From: Lentzea alba
GTDB lineage: Bacteria > Actinomycetota > Actinomycetes > Mycobacteriales > Pseudonocardiaceae
Assembly (NCBI RefSeq): GCF_011067745.1
Contig: NZ_JAAMPJ010000005.1
Span: 402,965 to 466,964, forward strand
Length of the DNA: 64,000 nt
Direction: 5' to 3'
Shown here: positions 26,853 through 34,979 of the stretch, in pieces
Numbering within the stretch: the first letter of the stretch is position 1
Layout of the letters: each line of letters opens with the position of its first letter
The notes under the pieces: generated by a model
The model's database searches: none
What the model was told of the DNA's origin: nothing
Seen by the model: the letters and a program-made list of their open reading frames with translations, nothing else
Program-made: the position numbers and the translations under genes

Positions 26853-27044
26853 TCAGCCGGCTCGGTTCGGTCTGGTCTTGACGGGGACCGCACGGCGCCT
26901 CTTCCGCGTCGAGTGCAGGAGGAACGCACCCGCGACGAGGAGGACGATTCCCGCGACGATCCACCACGTCACGTCCGCGCCGGTGACCGCGAGGGCACCC
27001 ACGCCCGTGCCGACACCGATGCCGGTACCGGGGACCTTGTACAT
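26853..27044 (-). CDS. 63-residue protein with LAVTG motif and C-terminal membrane helix
   Basis: A very short protein: a glycine-rich N terminus (VPGTGIGVGTGVG), then ALAVTG, a hydrophobic helix (WWIVAGIVLLVAGAFLL) and a basic tail (RKRRRAV). LAxTG + helix + positive tail is the recognition signal of class E sortases, yet there is no signal peptide and hardly any passenger before it. It starts 10 bases after the 27055 gene, so they are cotranscribed. It may be a detached sorting/anchor module or a small membrane partner of the exosortase. Confidence 0.7.
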   Translation of the reverse strand: MYKVPGTGIGVGTGVGALAVTGADVTWWIVAGIVLLVAGAFLLHSTRKRRRAVPVKTRPNRAG

Positions 27045-27054
27045 CTGCCGCTCC

Positions 27055-27819
27055 TTAAGCCGCGTTCAGCGACGCGCGGCGGCGCAGCGCCACGAAAGCG
27101 ACCGGAGCGGAGACGACTCCGAGCAGGCCGAGGCCGATCCACAGGCCCGCGCCCGACGCCATCGGGATGGGCAGGCCGGCGGGGCCGCACGTGGCGGACG
27201 AGATGATCACGTCGCCGGTGCCGATGGAGCCGAGCACGCCCTGCAGCAGCTTGATGTGAATCGCGTTCACGGTGAGGCTGCCGTCGTTGTTCTTGATCTG
27301 CTCGTTGAAGATCACTTCAGCGATCTTGATGCCGGCCAGCTGGACGTCGAGCTTGGTGTTGGCCGCTGGATCGGCGTTGACCTGGCCGAGCTTGCCGAGG
27401 TTGACGCCCGCGAGCTTGGACTTGCCGACGAGACCCTTCTGGGTCGCCGCGCACTCCGCCTCCACCAGTTCGGCGGAGATCTTCCCGGTGACCTTGGAGA
27501 GCAGGTCGACCCGGACGTCCGCGGTGCTCGCCCGCGAGTACACGCCGCCGGACTTCTCGTCCCGCGACGCGGAGGCGTTGATCAGGCCGGTCTTCAGAAT
27601 CCCGGTGAGATCGACGCCGGCGAACGTGTTCTGCGTCGGCCCGTTCGCGTTGGCGGCGGCGAACGGTTCCGCGTTGACCGCGGGGTTGCCGAGCAGCGTC
27701 ACGTTGAGCCTCGCACCGTACGCCGAGGCGTCCCCCGGAGCGGCCGAAGCAGGTGCGGCACCGACCAGGAGTGCGGCAATCGCGATGACCCCAGCCAGTC
27801 CCGTCATTCGGACACGCAT
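27055..27819 (-). CDS. Exosortase-locus surface protein (choice-of-anchor P type)
   Basis: A 254-residue exported protein: signal peptide (TGLAGVIAIAALLVGAAPASA-A, cleavage about residue 26), a beta-rich region of about 190 residues with two cysteines, and a C-terminal helix (GLWIGLGLLGVVSAPVAFVAL) followed by RRR. That tripartite C terminus without an LPxTG motif is what exosortases recognise, and the gene is divergent from an exosortase gene 296 bases away. AAGGAG precedes the ATG. I assign the actinobacterial choice-of-anchor P family from recall of the type; motif-level match only. Confidence 0.75.
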   Translation of the reverse strand: MRVRMTGLAGVIAIAALLVGAAPASAAPGDASAYGARLNVTLLGNPAVNAEPFAAANANGPTQNTFAGVDLTGILKTGLINASASRDEKSGGVYSRASTADVRVDLLSKVTGKISAELVEAECAATQKGLVGKSKLAGVNLGKLGQVNADPAANTKLDVQLAGIKIAEVIFNEQIKNNDGSLTVNAIHIKLLQGVLGSIGTGDVIISSATCGPAGLPIPMASGAGLWIGLGLLGVVSAPVAFVALRRRASLNAA

Positions 27820-28041
27820 GAAACTCCTTCCCTTGATTCCTCCGGCCCCAGGGCACGCTGATACCACTGTGGTTTCACGCTTTCCGGGGGCAATTACCGG
27901 CATCGGCTTTCTTTCGAGGGAACTGAGGGTTACTCCCCGTATCGGGCGACACGACCACTCGACTCGCCCAATCGGCGCCACTCATCGTGGGTTTTTAGAT
28001 CAATTTCCGGTTACGGCGTCACCCGATCCGGGGGTGAGGTC

Positions 28042-28069
28042 TGACGTTCCGTCTACCGATGGAACGTCA
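28042..28069. promoter_or_regulatory. 9-bp inverted repeat TGACGTTCC/GGAACGTCA
   Basis: Perfect 9-bp arms (28042-28050 and 28061-28069) with a 10-base spacer, about 45 bases before the exosortase start, in the 295-base divergent region. It may be an operator for both transcripts or a hairpin in the exosortase leader. The rest of the gap shows no gene. Confidence 0.5.
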
Positions 28070-28114
28070 AGTAGCCCGTCTGGGCGCTCCCTCATCGGTG
28101 GAAAGGATCCTCGG

Positions 28115-28633
28115 GTGACGCTTGCCGTGCGCCGCACCGCATTCCCGAGCCGGGTGACGGTGGTCGTCCTGCTCGCCGTTGCCGCGGGACTCGTGTTCGC
28201 ACACCGCCTGTACCGCACGGCGGAGATCTCGCTGTCCGGCGCGGTCCTCAGCGTCATCAGCTCCTACGGCGTGGACGTGGTCCCCGAACGGCAGACCGTC
28301 TACTTCGGACTGGGCTCGGACACGCCGCTGGGTCTGCGCATGACACCGGAGTGCACGTCCGCGTTCCTGGTGCTGCCGTTGATCGTGGTGGGAGCGGTGA
28401 TGATCGCCCTGCGCCCGCGCATCCAGTCGCGCGTGCTGTTCGCGTTGGGGGTCGCGGCGCTCGCTGTCGTGATCGTGAACCAGTTCCGGGTGTTGACTCT
28501 CGTCGGGCTGGTGCAGTGGCTGGGTGTCGACACGGGTTACTACTGGGGCCACACGCTGCTCGGGTCGATGGTGAGCGTGTTCGGTGGCGCGGCCGCGTTG
28601 GTCGCGTTCGTCTGGCTGGCCACGCGCAAGTGA
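28115..28633 (+). CDS. Exosortase/archaeosortase family protease-transpeptidase (XrtP-like)
   Basis: A 172-residue integral membrane protein with about five helices. It holds the exosortase triad: cysteine C80 in TPECTSAFLVLP, arginine R125 in VNQFRVLTLV and histidine H146 in YYWGHTLLGSM. Exosortases cut tripartite C-terminal signals and transfer the protein to an acceptor. Being short and next to choice-of-anchor-P-like substrates and a GT2 enzyme, it fits the actinobacterial exosortase P group. GTG 28115 has a GGAAAGGA site. The stop overlaps the glycosyltransferase start (GTGA). Confidence 0.88.
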   Translation: MTLAVRRTAFPSRVTVVVLLAVAAGLVFAHRLYRTAEISLSGAVLSVISSYGVDVVPERQTVYFGLGSDTPLGLRMTPECTSAFLVLPLIVVGAVMIALRPRIQSRVLFALGVAALAVVIVNQFRVLTLVGLVQWLGVDTGYYWGHTLLGSMVSVFGGAAALVAFVWLATRK

Positions 28634-30000
28634 GCCTCGACCTCGTTCTCGGGTTCACGCAGGCACTCGCTCTGACGATGAGCGTCGCCTTCGTGACGTA
28701 CGTGTTCGTGATCGTGGTGCCGTACTTGCGACGCAAACCGGCACCTCTTGGCGAGCCTTCGTCGTTGGAGTGGCACTTCTTCGTGCCGTGCCGCGACGAA
28801 GAGGCAGTCATCGGCGACACGATCCGGTACCTGCGCGAGACGTTCCCCATCGCGCACGTGTGGGTCATCGACGACGACTCCGACGATCGCACTGCCGGAG
28901 TCGTACGGACGTTGAAGCGCAACGGCGGTGTGCGAGATCCTCAGATTCATCTCGTGCAGCGCCAACGCCCGTATGCCCGTACTGGCAAGGGCAACGCGTT
29001 GAACGATGCCTACCGCACGCTGAAGATGTGGATGGGCCGACGCGCGGACGCCGACCGTGCGATCGTCGTGGTGGTGGACGCGGACGGTCGTCCGGCTCCC
29101 AACTGCCTGGAAGTCTGTGCGGCCGCTCATCTTTTCGGCAATCCGCGGATCGGTGCCGTGCAGGTGGACGTGCGGATGATCAACGCGGGTCAGCGGCAGC
29201 CGGGTGTGTCGTGGTGGCGGCGCGCGTTCGGTGCCGGCCTGGTGCGAATGCAGGACCTGGAGTTCCGCACGGCCATCGCGGCGATCCAGATGTCGCGCGG
29301 CGCCACCGGCACGATCTCCATGGGCGGCAACGGTCAGTTCACCCGGCTGTCCGCTTTGGACTCGATCGCCGGGCCGACCGGCAGTCCGTGGCGCGGGTCG
29401 TTGCTGGAGGACTTCGAACTCGGCGTGCACCTGTTGACCGCGGGTTGGCACACGGGGTTTTCGTTGGACACTCACGTGAACCAGGAGGCGTTGTACTCGT
29501 TGCGCCGCTTCTTGGCCCAACGCACCCGTTGGGGCCAGGGAACCATGCAGTGCATGCGTTATCTGAGGCGCATCTGGGACTCCGAGCACCTGACGACTCT
29601 TGGTGCCGCGGAGATGATGTACTACCTCGCACAACCGTGGATGCAGTTGCTCGGCACGCTGATCTACCCGATCCCGATGGCCATGATGGCGTACCGGTTC
29701 GTCGTGTCGCCGTCCGAAGTCGTGGCGTGGTTCTTTGACGGCGCGTGGATCCTGTTCACCGTGTACGGCGCGTTCGGGCTCTTGCCGTTCGTCCTGTGGG
29801 GACCGGTCTACCGTGCACGCTGTGTGCCCGTTGGGTTCTGGAAGAGCATTGGGTACGGGTTCGGCTACGCGCTGTACATCTACACCTTCTACATCACGTC
29901 GTGGCGCGCACTGATCCGCTTGGTGCGCGGCAACAACGGCTGGACCAAGACCCGTCGCAACGAGGAGCGCACGGCCGGCAAGGTCGCACTCGATGTGTAA
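28630..30000 (+). CDS. Membrane glycosyltransferase family 2
   Basis: A 456-residue processive-type GT2. An N-terminal helix (about 8-32) precedes the GT-A domain: nucleotide-binding DDDSDDR (81-87), VVDADG (149-153, the metal-binding DxD), the acceptor aspartate in LLEDFELG (~260) and QRTRWGQG (the Q-x-x-R-W motif of processive enzymes, ~300). Three or four helices follow at 330-440. Coupling by GTGA to the exosortase means it most likely makes the glycan or lipid-linked acceptor used in sorting. Confidence 0.92.
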   Translation: MSLDLVLGFTQALALTMSVAFVTYVFVIVVPYLRRKPAPLGEPSSLEWHFFVPCRDEEAVIGDTIRYLRETFPIAHVWVIDDDSDDRTAGVVRTLKRNGGVRDPQIHLVQRQRPYARTGKGNALNDAYRTLKMWMGRRADADRAIVVVVDADGRPAPNCLEVCAAAHLFGNPRIGAVQVDVRMINAGQRQPGVSWWRRAFGAGLVRMQDLEFRTAIAAIQMSRGATGTISMGGNGQFTRLSALDSIAGPTGSPWRGSLLEDFELGVHLLTAGWHTGFSLDTHVNQEALYSLRRFLAQRTRWGQGTMQCMRYLRRIWDSEHLTTLGAAEMMYYLAQPWMQLLGTLIYPIPMAMMAYRFVVSPSEVVAWFFDGAWILFTVYGAFGLLPFVLWGPVYRARCVPVGFWKSIGYGFGYALYIYTFYITSWRALIRLVRGNNGWTKTRRNEERTAGKVALDV

Positions 30001-30086
30001 CCGGTCACTTTGTAGAGATCGAACAAAGACGTTCTCGAGTTTCCATGGTTAACCTCAGGTCCTCTCGATTCCGCCTGGGAGGGACC

Positions 30087-30659
30087 GTGACTCTCGCACT
30101 AGCGCCTCGTCGCACCGTGCTCGCCGACTTCGTGCCGGGCGCCCTCGTCCGCGACCTGACCCTGGTGGTCGCCGGCGCCGCGCTCACCGGCCTCGCCGCA
30201 CAGGTGGCGCTGCCGATCCCCGGCAGCCCCGTGCCGCTGACCGGCCAGACGTTCGCGGCGTTGCTCGTCGGCGCTGCCCTGGGTTGGCAGCGCGGCGCCA
30301 CCTCGATGCTCCTGTACTTGATCGCGGGCGTCGCGGGCGTGCCGTGGTTCCAGGGCGGTACGTCCGGTGCGCCCGTGTCGCTCGGTTACGTCGTTGGCTT
30401 CGTGTTCGCGGGTGCGCTCGTGGGCGCGTTGGCCGGACGTGGTGGTGACCGCACGCCTCTGCGCGTGGTGGGCACGATGGCCCTGGGCAACCTGGCGATC
30501 TACTCGGTCGGCGTGCCCTGGCTGATGGCGGCGACGGGCATGTCGTTGTCGAAGGCCGTTGCCGTTGGCGTGCTGCCGTTCCTGCTCGGCGACGCGCTGA
30601 AGATCGCGTTGGCCGCGGGCGTGCTGCCGGGCACCTGGGCGTTGCTGCGCCGTCGGTAG
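30087..30659 (+). CDS. bioY: Biotin transporter S component BioY
   Basis: A 190-residue membrane protein with six helices, the substrate-binding subunit of an ECF-type biotin importer. Typical segments: QVALPIPGSPVPLTGQTFAALLVGAALGWQRGA (residues ~35-70, biotin-binding loop), LIAGVAGVPWFQGG and GYVVGFVFAGALVGALAGRG. No BioM/BioN energising genes are adjacent, so it would use shared ECF modules or act alone. GTG 30087 is chosen; an in-frame ATG at 30045 is possible. Confidence 0.92.
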   Translation: MTLALAPRRTVLADFVPGALVRDLTLVVAGAALTGLAAQVALPIPGSPVPLTGQTFAALLVGAALGWQRGATSMLLYLIAGVAGVPWFQGGTSGAPVSLGYVVGFVFAGALVGALAGRGGDRTPLRVVGTMALGNLAIYSVGVPWLMAATGMSLSKAVAVGVLPFLLGDALKIALAAGVLPGTWALLRRR

Positions 30660-30800
30660 CTTGGGCGCGCACGTTTATGGCTCGTGCGTGATGTGAGGTC
30701 TCGTCCTACTGCCGTGACAACCTCGTCAGTTGCTGGAAGCCCTTGTTCGACCGAATCCTGGCTGACGTAACGACGTGAGCCCGGCGGTCGAGAATTCCAC

Positions 30801-31583
30801 GTGACCCCTGAGGAGCTGGGCTGCCTGGCGGGCGGCCCGGCCCGCGCCGCCGAGGTGGCGCTGGCCAGACTGCTGCACGCCGGCCTGGTCCGGATCTCGC
30901 GCGACGGCGTGGCGAGCGCCGTGAACGTGCCGGGCCGCGGCCCTTCCTCGCCCCTGGAAGCCCAGATCCTGAACGGCCTGCGCTACGGCCGCCCGCTGAA
31001 CGACGTCCTGCACAGCGCGGCGGTCTCCCCCGAGGCAGCGGGCCTGCGCGCCCACCTGGCCGACCGCGGCCTGCTCCGGCGCCGCCGCTCGTGGCGCCCG
31101 AGGCTGTACCCGTGGCTGTTCCTGCTGGGCGCCGGCCTCGTGCTGGCCGGGGTCCTCCGCCTCGTGGCCGCGGAGCTCCTGCTGGAACTCCCCGTGCCAC
31201 GAGTGACCGAGCACCCGTTCTGGTACTTCTTCGCGGCCGGGGCACTGGTGTTCGTCTGGGCCTCGGTGCTGAGCGCGCGCGATCCCGGCCGCCTGCGGAC
31301 CCGATCCGGCTACCGCCTGGTGAAGCGCACGCAACGACGGGTGAGCCCGCAGGACCCGTTGGGCGCGGTCGCGTCGAGGGGGCTGCGGGGCCGCGCCGGC
31401 GGTCTCGCGATCGCCGGGATGTTCGGCCTGACCCCGGTGATGGTCGGAATGGTGCCGCATCGCGACACGTCGTCCAGCAGCAGCTGCGGGAGTGGCTGTT
31501 CGTCGAGTTCGTGCGGCAGTGACGGCGGCGGCGACAGCGGCGGTGGTTGTGGTGGCGGGTGCGGCGGAGGCGGGGGCGACTGA
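30801..31583 (+). CDS. TIGR04222-type membrane protein with Cys/Gly-rich tail
   Basis: A 260-residue protein: a helical N-terminal region (TPEELGCLAGGPARAAEVALARLL, like other TIGR04222 proteins), two membrane helices (about 102-125 and 140-160), another near 205-220, and a low-complexity end of serine, cysteine and glycine (SSSSCGSGC..., GGGCGGGC). These proteins are widespread in actinomycetes and their function is unknown; the Cys/Gly tail is part of the family and may bind metal or be modified. The gap 30660-30800 before it shows no further gene. Confidence 0.8.
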   Translation: MTPEELGCLAGGPARAAEVALARLLHAGLVRISRDGVASAVNVPGRGPSSPLEAQILNGLRYGRPLNDVLHSAAVSPEAAGLRAHLADRGLLRRRRSWRPRLYPWLFLLGAGLVLAGVLRLVAAELLLELPVPRVTEHPFWYFFAAGALVFVWASVLSARDPGRLRTRSGYRLVKRTQRRVSPQDPLGAVASRGLRGRAGGLAIAGMFGLTPVMVGMVPHRDTSSSSSCGSGCSSSSCGSDGGGDSGGGCGGGCGGGGGD

Positions 31584-31744
31584 GCCGTCAGCGGCGCGCG
31601 GCGGCGGCCCGTGCGTGCGACACCATCAACCGTGTGGCGGCCAACTAGGCGTCGACCCGCGTGATCAGAGACGGCTCACACCGCCTCACGCCGTCCGCCG
31701 CCTCGCCCACCCCAGGGCCCCGGCAAAGTCGTTTCTGCTGGTGG

Positions 31745-31916
31745 GGCGTCTGCAAGTACTACCAACCCTTGATCAAATCGCCGTCAACTACACCCAACAT
31801 GTTCGACAGTTACCGAACATGGCTAAGCCGGGCGCTGCGTGGGGGCGAGATGAGCAAGACCAGTTTGCAGTAGCAAAGTGCTTGTTGATGTTGAGTTGGT
31901 GGTACTTGCAGACGCC
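31745..31916. repeat. 172-bp MITE-like element with 22-bp terminal inverted repeats
   Basis: The left end (31745-31766, GGCGTCTGCAAGTACTACCA...) and right end (31895-31916) are inverted copies with one mismatch in 22. The interior is AT-richer than its surroundings and codes for nothing convincing. Translated in the matching frames both ends read GVCKY-(Y/H)-Q, showing the repeat is sequence-level rather than a coincidence of a few bases. No target-site duplication is obvious, so transposition is inference; an RNA hairpin is the alternative. Confidence 0.55.
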
Positions 31917-32040
31917 ATTGGCAGGCAGATGGCCTGACGGGACTTTGCCGGGGTCCTGCCATACACACACCGGACCTGCCAGCTCGCCGGTGGCGCGGAC
32001 CGGTCCGCGACGCCTGACGGGGACTGTCGGACCTGCCGGG

Positions 32041-32046
32041 TACGGT
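32041..32046 (+). promoter_or_regulatory. -10 box TACGGT of dinG
   Basis: TACGGT is 7 bases before GTG 32054; no ribosome-binding site. Confidence 0.4.
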
Positions 32047-32053
32047 CTGTCTC

Positions 32054-34066
32054 GTGCCTGAAGTTCCCCCCACCCTGAGCCTGCTCGAAACCGCCGTCCA
32101 CGCCGTCGGCGGCGCGGAGCGTCCCGGTCAGGTGGAGATGGCCGAGGCCGTCGACCACTCCATCCGCACGGGCGAGCATCTCGCGGTGCAGGCGGGCACG
32201 GGCACGGGCAAGTCGTTGGCGTACCTGGTGCCGTCGATCCGGCACGCGGTGGCGGAGGACGAGACGGTGGTGGTCTCCACGGCCACCATCGCGCTGCAGC
32301 GGCAGCTCGTCGACCGGGATCTGCCGCGGCTGGCCAAGGCCCTGAAGAAGGATCTGGGGCGGGAGCCCACGTTCGCCATCCTCAAGGGGCGGCGCAACTA
32401 CCTGTGCATGCACCGGGTGCACAACGGCGCGCCCGAGGAGCCGGACGACGCGGCGCTGTTCGACCCGTTCGCGGTCTCGAAGATGGGGCGCGAGGTCAAG
32501 CGGCTGCACCAGTGGTCGTCGGACACCGAGACCGGCGACCGCGACGAGTTGGTGCCCGGCGTCAGCGAGCAGGCGTGGCGGCAGGTCAGCGTCACGGCCC
32601 GGGAGTGTCTGGGCGTGTCGAAGTGCCCGATCGGGTCCGACTGCTTCGCCGAACGGGCGCGGGCCGAGGCGGGCAAGGCGGACGTGGTGGTCACGAACCA
32701 CGCGATGCTCGCCATCGACGCGTTGGAGGGCTACCAGGTTCTGCCGGACCACGACGTGGTGGTGATCGACGAGGCGCACGACCTCGTCGACCGCATCACG
32801 TCGGTGGCCACCGAGGAGCTGAGCGGGGCGTCGGTCGCGATCGCGGCCAGGCGCTGCGGAAGGCTCATCGACCAGGACATCGCGGACCGGCTCGCCGAGG
32901 CCGGTGACGGACTGGCGATGATCCTCGAGGACATGCCGGCGGGCCGCCTCGATGCGCTGCCCAGGGCACTCGCGGGCGCGCTCGCCGCCACCCGCGACGC
33001 CTCGCACAACTGCATGTCGGCGATGGGGCCGGAGCGCAAGGAGGACCCGGACGGGGCGACGGCGCGCAAGCTCGCGCTGGCGTTGCTGGAGGAGGTCCAC
33101 GACTGCGCGGTGCGCATCCTCGAAGCGTTCGACGAGGAGCGCGACGTCGTGTGGGTGTCGGGCGACTTCAACCAGAAGGCGCCAACGCTCCGTGTCGCAC
33201 CTCTGGGCGTGGGCGGGTTGCTCAGAGAACGGCTGTTCGCCAAGCGCACCACCGTGTTGACGTCTGCGACGCTCACGCTCGGCGGCGCCTTCGACACGAT
33301 GGCGCGGCAGTGGGGGCTGCCACCGTCGGAGAAGGTCAAGAAGATCGAGGGCGCGGCGACGGACAAGGACATCGACGGTCCGAAGTGGTCGGGGCTCGAC
33401 GTCGGCAGCCCGTTCCAGCACGGGTCGAGCGGCATCCTCTACGTGGCGAGGCATCTGCCTCAGCCGGGGCGCGACGGGTTGCCGCCGGAGTACCTCGACG
33501 AGATCGAGGGCCTGGTGAACGCGGCCGGCGGCCGGGCGCTCGGGCTGTTCTCGTCGACGCGCGCGGCCAAGGCGGCCACGGAAGCGTTGCGGGACAAGCT
33601 CGACCACCCGATCCTCTGCCAGGGCGACGACGCGACGGGCCTGCTGGTCAAGAAGTTCAGCGAGGACGAGCGCACGTGCCTGTTCGGCACGCTGTCGCTG
33701 TGGCAGGGCGTGGACGTGCCGGGCCCCAGCCTGCAGCTCGTGATCATGGACCGGATCCCGTTCCCGCGCCCGGACGACCCGCTGGCCTCCGCGCGCCAGA
33801 AAGCCGTCAACTCGCGTGGCGGCAACGGCTTCCTGACGGTCGCGGCCACCCACGCGGCGCTGCTGCTCGCCCAGGGCGCCGGCCGGTTGCTGCGGTCGAT
33901 GTCGGACAAGGGCGTGGTGGCCATCCTCGACCCGAGGCTGGCCACGGCCCGTTACGGCGGCTTCCTGCGCGCCTCACTGCCCCCGTTCTGGACGACCTAC
34001 GACCCCGAGGTGGTCAGGGCCGCGCTCAAGCGGTTGGACGCGGCCCAGACTCCTCAGACCCCTTGA
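32054..34066 (+). CDS. dinG: ATP-dependent DNA helicase, DinG/XPD family
   Basis: A 670-residue superfamily 2 helicase. Walker A GTGTGKS (48-54), DEAH box (239-242) and C-terminal motifs VI region (LLLAQGAGRLLRS) are intact. Four cysteines, C118, C185, C191 and C197, have the spacing of the XPD/DinG iron-sulphur cluster. It unwinds damaged or R-loop-containing DNA. In M. tuberculosis the homologue Rv1329c follows pncB directly; here about 7.7 kb separates them. The end overlaps the convergent VOC gene by 41 bases. Confidence 0.93.
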   Translation: MPEVPPTLSLLETAVHAVGGAERPGQVEMAEAVDHSIRTGEHLAVQAGTGTGKSLAYLVPSIRHAVAEDETVVVSTATIALQRQLVDRDLPRLAKALKKDLGREPTFAILKGRRNYLCMHRVHNGAPEEPDDAALFDPFAVSKMGREVKRLHQWSSDTETGDRDELVPGVSEQAWRQVSVTARECLGVSKCPIGSDCFAERARAEAGKADVVVTNHAMLAIDALEGYQVLPDHDVVVIDEAHDLVDRITSVATEELSGASVAIAARRCGRLIDQDIADRLAEAGDGLAMILEDMPAGRLDALPRALAGALAATRDASHNCMSAMGPERKEDPDGATARKLALALLEEVHDCAVRILEAFDEERDVVWVSGDFNQKAPTLRVAPLGVGGLLRERLFAKRTTVLTSATLTLGGAFDTMARQWGLPPSEKVKKIEGAATDKDIDGPKWSGLDVGSPFQHGSSGILYVARHLPQPGRDGLPPEYLDEIEGLVNAAGGRALGLFSSTRAAKAATEALRDKLDHPILCQGDDATGLLVKKFSEDERTCLFGTLSLWQGVDVPGPSLQLVIMDRIPFPRPDDPLASARQKAVNSRGGNGFLTVAATHAALLLAQGAGRLLRSMSDKGVVAILDPRLATARYGGFLRASLPPFWTTYDPEVVRAALKRLDAAQTPQTP

Positions 34067-34631
34067 TCCGCTCGTTCAACTCGTCGCGGTACCCCTGGGC
34101 TTCCACGAGCCCGGGATCGGCCGCGTCAGCGCGACGAAGCGCGCCTTCCAAGATCTTCAACGCCTGACGCTCGTCACCGCGCGCGTCAGCCTGCCGCGCG
34201 GCGTCCTCCATGGCCTTGGCGAGCTTCGAAGTCGCTTCAGGCTCCTGAACCGCCTTGTTGATCCGGATCCAGTTGCCGCCCGGATCGACCACGGTGAACC
34301 CGGTGTACCTGTCGTTGCGCAGCCGCGGCCGGGTCATCCGCGGAATGCCGGACATGAGCAATTTGCCGTGGACAGAACGCATCCCCGCCGCGAACGCCTC
34401 GAACAGCGGGCCGGTGTCCTGCACGATGATCACGCACGTGCTGTACGACTGCGCCGGGTCGTAGTCGTCCATCCCGAAAAAGTGCAGATTGATGTCTTCA
34501 CGCCGTAGAGCGACATACGGGTTCGGCCGCGTCTGCCGGTAGGTGACCGAGAAGCCGAGCATCTCGTAGAACGACGCGATCTCGTCGATGGAAGGACAGG
34601 GCAGGAGCGGAATTGTCAGTTCGTTCGCCAC
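34026..34631 (-). CDS. VOC-fold protein with C-terminal helical extension (copy 1)
   Basis: A 201-residue protein. Residues 1-130 form a glyoxalase/bleomycin-resistance (VOC) domain (MANELTIPLLPCPSIDEIASFYEMLGF..., VVDPGGNWIRI). The following 70 residues are a helical extension with the phrase ERQALKILEGAL, shared with the second copy at 36657. Bleomycin-resistance-like binding or an unknown lyase role is possible; the metal ligands of glyoxalase I are not obvious. GTG start with TAGCTT box 6 bases upstream. Confidence 0.82.
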   Translation of the reverse strand: MANELTIPLLPCPSIDEIASFYEMLGFSVTYRQTRPNPYVALRREDINLHFFGMDDYDPAQSYSTCVIIVQDTGPLFEAFAAGMRSVHGKLLMSGIPRMTRPRLRNDRYTGFTVVDPGGNWIRINKAVQEPEATSKLAKAMEDAARQADARGDERQALKILEGALRRADAADPGLVEAQGYRDELNERIKGSEESGPRPTA

Positions 34632-34637
34632 CGCCCG

Positions 34638-34643
34638 AAGCTA
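34638..34643 (-). promoter_or_regulatory. -10 box TAGCTT of VOC copy 1
   Basis: TAGCTT on the minus strand, 6 bases before GTG 34631; leaderless start. Confidence 0.4.
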
Positions 34644-34679
34644 AGCCCGGTCCCGCCGAAACGACACCGAGCAATTTGC

Positions 34680-34979
34680 TCAAGCAAACAACATGACAAC
34701 GCCGCCCAGCAACAACAACGCCGACACAACAGCAATGGCGAGCACACGCCCACGCGACGTGCCGGCGTGCTTCAACGCCATGCCCAACGGGCCAATCCCA
34801 GCCACAGCAACCCCTTTCGAAGGCATGGAAACGACAGCGCGCAACGCCCCGAACGCCACCCCCAACGGCGACATGCCGAGCCCGCGCGCCCCGACAACAT
34901 CCGCTTCCCACTGCTCGCGATAGCGGTCATCACCCACAACCGCCGCCGCGAACCGCACCAACAACAACGCGCCTCTCAT
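34680..34979 (-). CDS. Small membrane protein downstream of PadR regulator
   Basis: A 99-residue protein with a charged N-terminal part (GDDRYREQWEADVVG) and a C-terminal helix (VLAIAVVSALLLLGGVVMLF). A DRYREQWEAD segment is common in small actinobacterial membrane proteins encoded behind PadR regulators, and it may act as sensor or anti-factor. Its ATG overlaps the PadR stop (ATGA), so both are translated together. Confidence 0.72.
   Translation of the reverse strand: MRGALLLVRFAAAVVGDDRYREQWEADVVGARGLGMSPLGVAFGALRAVVSMPSKGVAVAGIGPLGMALKHAGTSRGRVLAIAVVSALLLLGGVVMLFA

Larger units (their letters stand above)
31584..32053. other. Intergenic region, 470 bases, with an inverted-repeat element
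   Basis: No supported gene. It holds the 172-bp element with 22-bp inverted ends (31745-31916), a small palindrome TGTTCG/CGAACA inside it (31800-31819) and, at its end, the TACGGT box for dinG. Base composition is lower in GC inside the element than around it. Confidence 0.6.

Noticed and set aside
27055-27819. LPxTG sortase signal in the exosortase-locus surface protein
   Set aside because: The C-terminal helix and RRR are there, but no LPxTG/LAxTG pentapeptide precedes them.
28042-28114. Possible cyclic-di-GMP or cyclic-di-AMP riboswitch before the exosortase
   Set aside because: The hairpin alone does not bring the conserved bases of either class.
31823-33853. 676-codon open frame on the minus strand opposite dinG
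   Set aside because: No domain; dinG on the plus strand has every helicase motif.
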